Assembly (NCBI GenBank): GCA_025782575.1
Contig: JALGYY010000017.1
Coordinates: forward strand, 857,892 to 921,891
Length of the DNA stretch: 64,000 nucleotides
Reading direction: 5' to 3'
Source: a bacterium
GTDB taxonomy: Bacteria; Orphanbacterota; Orphanbacteria; Orphanbacterales; Orphanbacteraceae
Both the position numbers and the translations under genes were made by a program. The notes under the pieces were generated by a model that saw only the letters and a program-made list of their open reading frames with translations, did not search any database and was not told where the DNA came from. Shown here piece by piece: positions 59,542-64,000 of this stretch (position 1 is its first letter; every line of letters begins with the position of its first letter).

Positions 59542-61050
59542 ATGAGAGATTTTCTGAGGAGACTGGGTATCGAAGATGTGAATCCGGGCGCCACATGCGG
59601 CGAGTGGTTCAGTTCAGGCGAGGAGCTCGCGAGCTACTGCCCGACGGACGGCGGGTTGATCGCCAAAGTACGCCAGGCGACTGAAGAGGATTACGACCGG
59701 GTGGTAGCGAAATCCGCGGAAGTGTTCAAGACCTGGCGCAATGTGCCCGCCCCGGCCCGCGGCGAAATCGTCCGACAACTGGGCCTCAAGATGAGAGACC
59801 ATAAGAAGGATCTCGGGAGGCTCGTTGCCTATGAAATGGGCAAAGTCATCAGCGAGGGTGAAGGGGAGATCCAGGAGGCGATCGACATCGCCGATTTCGC
59901 AGTCGGCCTGTCACGCCAGCTCTACGGACTTACCATGCATTCCGAACGACCGGGCCATAGAATGTACGAGCAGTGGCATCCACTCGGAATCATCGGCATT
60001 GTAACGGCGTTCAACTTCCCGGCCGCAGTCTGGGCGTGGAACTCGATGATCGCCGCCGTCTGCGGCGACACGATGATCTGGAAACCGTCATCCAAAGTTC
60101 CATTGACGGCGATCGCCATGCAGAAACTCGCCAACGACGTCTTCGCAGACAACGGTTACGAGGGTGTGATGAACCTGGTAATCGGGCGGGGCTCGTCAGT
60201 CGGCGAACGCATGCTTCATGATCGAAACATTCCGCTCATCTCCGCGACCGGCTCGTGCCGCATGGGCCGCCGGATCGGCGAGGTGGTTTCGCAGCGACTC
60301 GGCCGCACACTTCTCGAACTGGGCGGTAACAATGCAATCGTAGTCGCCGAGGACGCCGATCTCCGACTCGCCCTTCCGGCTGTTGTATTCGGTGCCGTCG
60401 GGACAGCCGGACAGCGCTGCACCAGCACGCGGCGGCTCTTTATCGAGAAGTCGATATTCGGTTCTCTGACGGAGAAGCTGGTCACCGCATACAAGTCCAT
60501 CCGTATCGGCGATCCGCTTGAAGAGGAGACCCACATGGGGCCCTTGATCGATGACGGCGCCGTGCAGGAGATGATGGACGCCATCGAAGCGGCAAAGAAA
60601 GAGGGGGGCGAGGTTCTCTGCGGCGGCGGAAAGGTCGACCGCCCGGGATCGTTCGTCGAACCGACCATTATCAAAGCCCATCCGGACATGAAAATCGTTC
60701 GCGATGAGACTTTCGCACCCATTCTCTACGTGTTTGAAGTAGATGATGTGGAGCAGGCGATCGAGATGCAGAACAGTGTGGACCAGGGCCTCTCATCGGC
60801 GATCTTCACGACTAACGTCATGAGCGCCGAGACATTTTTGTCGGCACGGGGTTCGGACTGCGGGATCGCCAATGTCAACATCGGCACGAGCGGTGCCGAG
60901 ATCGGCGGCGCATTCGGCGGCGAGAAGGACACCGGCGGCGGTCGCGAGGCAGGCTCCGATTCCTGGAAGACCTATATGCGGAGGCAGACCTGCACCATCA
61001 ACTGGTCAAAGGATCTCCCCCTCGCACAGGGAGTGAAGTTCGACATCTAG
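59542..61050 (+). CDS. ALDH7-type alpha-aminoadipic semialdehyde dehydrogenase
   Basis: 502 residues, NAD-dependent aldehyde dehydrogenase of the ALDH7/AmaB group, oxidising alpha-aminoadipate semialdehyde (piperideine-6-carboxylate) in lysine catabolism. N-terminal extension with NPGATCGEWF, VTAFNFPAAVWAWN, cofactor loop ATGSCRMGRRIG, Glu in LELGGNNAIV, nucleophile Cys in GTAGQRCTSTRRL, and the ALDH7 tail GGAFGGEKDTGGGREAGSD. SD GAGGAG ten bases upstream. No lysine-pathway neighbours, so the substrate follows from the family only. Confidence 0.92.
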   Translation: MRDFLRRLGIEDVNPGATCGEWFSSGEELASYCPTDGGLIAKVRQATEEDYDRVVAKSAEVFKTWRNVPAPARGEIVRQLGLKMRDHKKDLGRLVAYEMGKVISEGEGEIQEAIDIADFAVGLSRQLYGLTMHSERPGHRMYEQWHPLGIIGIVTAFNFPAAVWAWNSMIAAVCGDTMIWKPSSKVPLTAIAMQKLANDVFADNGYEGVMNLVIGRGSSVGERMLHDRNIPLISATGSCRMGRRIGEVVSQRLGRTLLELGGNNAIVVAEDADLRLALPAVVFGAVGTAGQRCTSTRRLFIEKSIFGSLTEKLVTAYKSIRIGDPLEEETHMGPLIDDGAVQEMMDAIEAAKKEGGEVLCGGGKVDRPGSFVEPTIIKAHPDMKIVRDETFAPILYVFEVDDVEQAIEMQNSVDQGLSSAIFTTNVMSAETFLSARGSDCGIANVNIGTSGAEIGGAFGGEKDTGGGREAGSDSWKTYMRRQTCTINWSKDLPLAQGVKFDI

Positions 61051-61116
61051 TCAGGTGGAGCTCCCGGACGAAACTACAGGGGGTTAACATCTGAATACTC
61101 GAGATTGTGATACTCC

Positions 61117-61153
61117 TTTACGACCATACGTATTTCATGCTAGTATATGTATG
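61117..61153 (+). promoter_or_regulatory. AT-rich promoter with overlapping dyad
   Basis: TTTACG (61117-61122), 18-base spacer, TAGTAT (61141-61146) in the unusually AT-rich gap before the FGE-fold lipoprotein. CATACGTAT (61125-61133) and ATATGTATG (61145-61153) form an 8-of-9 inverted repeat straddling the spacer and -10, a possible operator. Confidence 0.45.
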
Positions 61154-61186
61154 CTTATATTATGTTGATTCAGACAGTATTCCTCC

Positions 61187-62311
61187 ATGCAAATAAAGGG
61201 AATTGTGTTGAGCAGCATGAGGAGTTACCATTTCAGCTCGCGTCGGAAAAGCCGCATCGGCCTCGCAGTCCTTGTCGGCGTCGGGCTGCTCGGACAGGCC
61301 TGCAATAACCACAACCCTATCTCGGTACAGAATATCCCCCTTCCGGAAGAGAACATGAGTGCGGGACACCAGAACCGATCGGAACAGGTGTCGGCTGCCC
61401 TGCCAAGTTTTGTTCTGGTGCCTGCGGGCACATTCATGATGGGAGACGGGGTGAGCTACTGCGGCGGAGACGAGCATCTGGTTACACTCACTCGTGATTT
61501 CTACCTCGGCCAATATGAGACCACGAACATCGAATTTCTGGAAGCGGCCCAATGGGCGTATGACAATGGCTATGTGACCATCGACTCAATCGATCTGCTG
61601 GACGCTCTGGACGGAAGCACTACCCTCCTTCTGGAGCTTTCGGACAAGGATTGTGAAATTCAGTTCAACAATGGAATATTCAGCTTGCGGGATGCCGGTC
61701 ATGGGATCAATCCGAACCACCCGGTAATCGAATCCTCATGGTACGGGTCGGTAGCATACTGCGATTGGCTGAGCATGCAGAACGGTTTGCCACGTGCGTA
61801 CGATCATGCAAATTGGGAGTGCAATGGGGGGGATCCATATGGCGCAGTAGGATACCGCCTTCCAACATCAGCTGAGTGGGAGTACGCGGCCCGGTTCGGG
61901 GACGACAGAATTTATCCATGGGGGAACGAAGAGCCCGTGTGTAGTCTTGCCAATTTCCTTGATGATCTTAACTACTGTGTCAGCTGGACGTCTCCGGTGG
62001 GAAGCTATCCCGGAGGTCCTTTCATAAACGGCGTGCCGCTCTATGACATGGCTGGAAATGTCTGGGAGAAGTGCAACGACCGGTGGGAGTGCGACCTGGG
62101 AACTTCTCCTCAAACAGATCCCGTAGGACCCGCCGTGGGCATTTATCGAGTCGCCAAAGGCGGTTCATGGCTCCGCCCTCTCTGGGCTCTGAGGTGTGCA
62201 GCCCGTTTTGACCGTCCTCCCGGCGGCACCCATCCACCTCACGGGTTTCGAATCGCCAGAACAGACCTCACTCCCGTCGGCGTGCCGGGGATCGGGAACG
62301 TTCAGCCCTAG
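61187..62311 (+). CDS. FGE-sulfatase-fold lipoprotein
   Basis: 374 residues; start uncertain (ATG 61187 or 61217). Signal segment SRIGLAVLVGVGLLGQAC with lipobox-like Leu-Gly-Gln-Ala-Cys. The mature part is a formylglycine-generating-enzyme/SUMF1-type domain: FVLVPAGTFMMGD, YLGQYETTN, HPVIESSWYGSVAYCDWLS, GYRLPTSAEWEYAARFG, YDMAGNVWEKCNDRW, and GGSWLRPLWALRCAAR. Such lipid-anchored members are mostly non-enzymatic or of unknown function, and the catalytic Cys pair of true FGE is not evident. Neither sulfatase-fold protein in the window carries an FGE target motif. Confidence 0.85.
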   Translation: MQIKGIVLSSMRSYHFSSRRKSRIGLAVLVGVGLLGQACNNHNPISVQNIPLPEENMSAGHQNRSEQVSAALPSFVLVPAGTFMMGDGVSYCGGDEHLVTLTRDFYLGQYETTNIEFLEAAQWAYDNGYVTIDSIDLLDALDGSTTLLLELSDKDCEIQFNNGIFSLRDAGHGINPNHPVIESSWYGSVAYCDWLSMQNGLPRAYDHANWECNGGDPYGAVGYRLPTSAEWEYAARFGDDRIYPWGNEEPVCSLANFLDDLNYCVSWTSPVGSYPGGPFINGVPLYDMAGNVWEKCNDRWECDLGTSPQTDPVGPAVGIYRVAKGGSWLRPLWALRCAARFDRPPGGTHPPHGFRIARTDLTPVGVPGIGNVQP

Positions 62312-62340
62312 TTTCCGAGCCCCAATCGAATCTACCTCGG

Positions 62341-62376
62341 CCTGCCGCACCGCGCGGCGGGCCTTCTTCTCTTTTC
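62341..62376 (+). terminator. Intrinsic terminator after the FGE-fold gene
   Basis: CCTGCCGC (62341-62348) pairs with GCGGCGGG (62354-62361) with one G-U pair and a 5-base loop, followed by the pyrimidine tract CCTTCTTCTCTTTTCC. Confidence 0.65.
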
Positions 62377-62431
62377 CATGAAGAAATCACCCCCTTGTTC
62401 GTTCTACTCTGTGGAAAAGCGAGGTTGACCG

Positions 62432-62986
62432 ATGACCGCAAGATTCCAGGACAATCGGATCGACGAAGACCTGATGGCCGGGGCAGCCGGGGGAAGTCGG
62501 GAGGACTTCTCGGAGCTCGTACACCGGTGGCATGGCAAGGTTCTCGGTTGGATCGGTTCCCGGCTCGGCGATCGAGAGACCGCCCGTGACTTGACTCAGG
62601 ATTGCTTCTTGAAGCTCTTCAGGAGCGCTCCCTCCTACCAGGTTCAATCACGCTTCTCCACTTACCTGTTTACGATCGCGAGACGGCTCGTGATCGATGA
62701 GACAAGGCGGCGGACGATGAAGTTCGTGCCGCTGGTCGGCGAGAAACCGGCACCGGGACCGCGGCCCGACGCCGTGTTTGATGAGAAGGATCGAAGAAAC
62801 CGCCTGCGTAGTGCCATTGACGGCCTGCCCGACCAGGAGCGACAGGTACTTCAGCTCAGCGAATTCGGCGGCTTACGTTACCGGGAGATCGCCGAGCTGG
62901 TCGGTTGTCCCGAAGGGACAGTGGCGTCTAGGAAGAACCGGGCCATGCGGATGCTCCGCGAGGCGCTGAAGGGATTGGAACGATGA
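62432..62986 (+). CDS. ECF-type RNA polymerase sigma factor
   Basis: 184 residues. Region 2 (FSELVHRWHGKVLGWIGSRL ... DLTQDCFLKLFRSAPSY, FSTYLFTIARRLVIDETRR) and region 4 (LPDQERQVLQLSEFGGLRYREIAEL split over ~128-155, CPEGTVASRKNRAMRML). No region 1 or 3. GAGG eight bases before the ATG. Overlaps the anti-sigma gene (ATGA), the standard coupling of ECF/anti-sigma pairs. Its regulon is unknown; the htrA upstream motif is one possible ECF target in the window. Confidence 0.93.
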   Translation: MTARFQDNRIDEDLMAGAAGGSREDFSELVHRWHGKVLGWIGSRLGDRETARDLTQDCFLKLFRSAPSYQVQSRFSTYLFTIARRLVIDETRRRTMKFVPLVGEKPAPGPRPDAVFDEKDRRNRLRSAIDGLPDQERQVLQLSEFGGLRYREIAELVGCPEGTVASRKNRAMRMLREALKGLER

Positions 62987-63408
62987 GCAAAAACATTGAG
63001 GACATCCGGGCGAAGATCATGGCCTGCATGGATGGGGAACTGGGTGGAGAGGAGCGCGAAGCTGTGCTCCGATCGATTCGGGAAGAGGAGCTCTGGCGGA
63101 CTGAGGCCCAGGAGATCGAGACGCTGAAGAGTGAGCTGGCTGACCTTCGAGTCGGACCGGATGCCGCTGCCGAGCGGAACGTAATTGAAGCGGCCGGCCG
63201 AGGTCCCCGCGTCCGCCGGCATCGTGCGTGGAAACGACCGATGGCGCTCGCAGCCGCCACACTCCTCGGCGCGATCCTGATCGGCCGCATGATCTCGACC
63301 GGCCCCACGCTCCAGTCCCATACCGTACTGACCTACGCCGAATATGTGGCGGAGATCAAGAACGAAGAGCCCGGTCTCGTCTCACTAACGATTGAAAGGC
63401 CCTACTGA
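62983..63408 (+). CDS. Putative membrane anti-sigma factor
   Basis: 141 residues. The cytoplasmic N terminus (IRAKIMACMDGELGGEEREAV) has the D-G-E-L pattern of anti-sigma domains but lacks the zinc motif H-x3-C-x2-C. One membrane helix at ~86-104 (MALAAATLLGAILIGRMI), then a short periplasmic tail. Translationally coupled to the ECF sigma gene by a four-base overlap, which is the main reason for the assignment. It would hold the sigma factor at the inner membrane until released by proteolysis or conformational change. Confidence 0.78.
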   Translation: MSKNIEDIRAKIMACMDGELGGEEREAVLRSIREEELWRTEAQEIETLKSELADLRVGPDAAAERNVIEAAGRGPRVRRHRAWKRPMALAAATLLGAILIGRMISTGPTLQSHTVLTYAEYVAEIKNEEPGLVSLTIERPY

Positions 63409-63422
63409 TTAGGAGATTCATC

Positions 63423-64000
63423 ATGAATACGAATCGAGAAGAATGGAAAACCAACCGCAACCGAACCGTCACCGTTCTGCCCGCCATCCTGATCCTGGCT
63501 GCCTGTCTGGCCGGCGGCTCTTTCGCCGAAACCACACATCAGGTGGTGCTCGAAAACGGCAGGGAGATCGAGGCGTTGATCATTCCATCTTCGGACTGTG
63601 CCCTTCTCATGGTGAGCGGCGATGAATTCGTGGATGTTCCGATCGGCAGCATACGGAGTATTGACGGAGAAGATCGTCTCTCCCCCGCTCTTTTCGCAGG
63701 AGCCCCCCTTCTCCGCAATGAAACTTTTGAGGAACTGTTGCCGAACGGCGATCTGCTGCTCCACTCCTCATTCCTGAAACGAAATTCGGGGAGCGATGTC
63801 ATCCGGAGCATTGACTGGGGCATTGCGCCTCACGAAGAGAAACTTCTGGATGACTGGCACGTATTCGACGACCTCGGAAACGATCTGCCGCTGCAGATTG
63901 AAGAGAGGGGTGGGAAAAAGCGCGTCCATGTCGACTTCGTCAAGCCCATCCTGCCCGGTGATACGGTGCGATACACTTCCCGCATCCGATTCGTCGATCA
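63423..64000 (+). CDS. Exported protein, 3'-truncated by window edge
   Basis: Open from ATG 63423 (AGGAG seven bases upstream) to the end of the window, 192 codons so far. N-terminal signal TVTVLPAILILAACLAGGSF with cleavage near FAE (~36). The mature part is beta-rich and acidic (TTHQVVLENGREIEALIIPS, VDVPIGSIRSIDG), with a segment LPNGDLLLHSSFLKRN that could begin an extracellular domain. Fifteen bases after the anti-sigma gene, so it is probably in the sigma operon and perhaps a target or partner of that system. No family recognised. Confidence 0.7.
   Translation, partial: MNTNREEWKTNRNRTVTVLPAILILAACLAGGSFAETTHQVVLENGREIEALIIPSSDCALLMVSGDEFVDVPIGSIRSIDGEDRLSPALFAGAPLLRNETFEELLPNGDLLLHSSFLKRNSGSDVIRSIDWGIAPHEEKLLDDWHVFDDLGNDLPLQIEERGGKKRVHVDFVKPILPGDTVRYTSRIRFVD

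Noticed and set aside
61187-62311. FGE-fold protein as the activator of the two sulfatase-fold lipoproteins
   Set aside because: Neither sulfatase-fold protein has the C/S-x-P-x-R target, and the lipoprotein lacks an evident FGE Cys pair; the genes are also far apart.

Overview
The window (GC in the high 50s % by hand counts of several lines) is chromosomal DNA from a diderm bacterium. It encodes many lipobox lipoproteins, outer-membrane beta-barrels, an LpoB-type lipoprotein, a TonB C-terminal-like domain and a short primary-type sigma factor. The mix (DUF6588 barrel, DUF2723 membrane protein, TPR-GAF-sigma54 activator, DUF11/SdrD surface proteins, a secreted protein ending in W-G-x-x-K-x-L-F-R) suggests an uncultured FCB-like phylum such as Eisenbacteria or Krumholzibacteriota. 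That placement is inference. No phage, conjugative element, CRISPR array, rRNA or tRNA was seen.

Layout. 1-6.6 kb: end of endonuclease III; an LpoB/COG3014 lipoprotein pair; HtrA with a possible ECF-type promoter; a possibly leaderless tyrosine phosphatase coupled to an ATP-grasp ligase. 6.6-10 kb: a small exported protein, a DUF6588 barrel and ETF-ubiquinone oxidoreductase. 10-13.6 kb: a secreted mini-protein co-transcribed with a 1034-residue TPR-GAF-sigma54 activator. 14-17 kb: a uridine-phosphorylase-like enzyme and a hybrid histidine kinase. 17-31.4 kb: a surface-protein locus with a 1203-residue beta-helix protein, a sensor kinase, a FecR-domain protein, an 1812-residue DUF11/SdrD/OmpA/beta-barrel protein and two small DUF11-like exported proteins, preceded by a strong promoter, a candidate structured RNA and a tiny leader ORF. 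31.4-33.3 kb: cysS and a nested inverted-repeat element. 33.3-38.9 kb: a DUF2723 GT-C-like protein, a class II amidotransferase lacking its catalytic Cys, a barrel, a zinc-ribbon protein and a sulfatase-fold lipoprotein. 38.9-45.6 kb: TonB-C lipoprotein, primary-type sigma factor, a MerR regulator with a SoxR-like Cys motif, a second sulfatase-fold lipoprotein paired with a GT-C transferase, and a lipoprotein. 45.6-50.9 kb: P5C dehydrogenase, chorismate synthase, an HNH protein and a low-GC secreted protein. 51-56 kb: SxtJ-like/carbamoyltransferase pair, degenerate transpeptidase-like lipoprotein, isochorismatase, M50 protease, YigZ. 56-59.5 kb: a zinc-uptake cluster without an ATPase. 59.5-64 kb: ALDH7-type dehydrogenase, FGE-fold lipoprotein, ECF sigma/anti-sigma pair and a truncated exported protein.

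The most system-like stretches are the DUF11/OmpA-barrel surface locus with its 5' RNA leader, and the secreted mini-protein/TPR-sigma54 pair. Functions of both are inferred from architecture only. Start codons were chosen from Shine-Dalgarno (SD) matches, signal sequences and family length; uncertain cases are marked.
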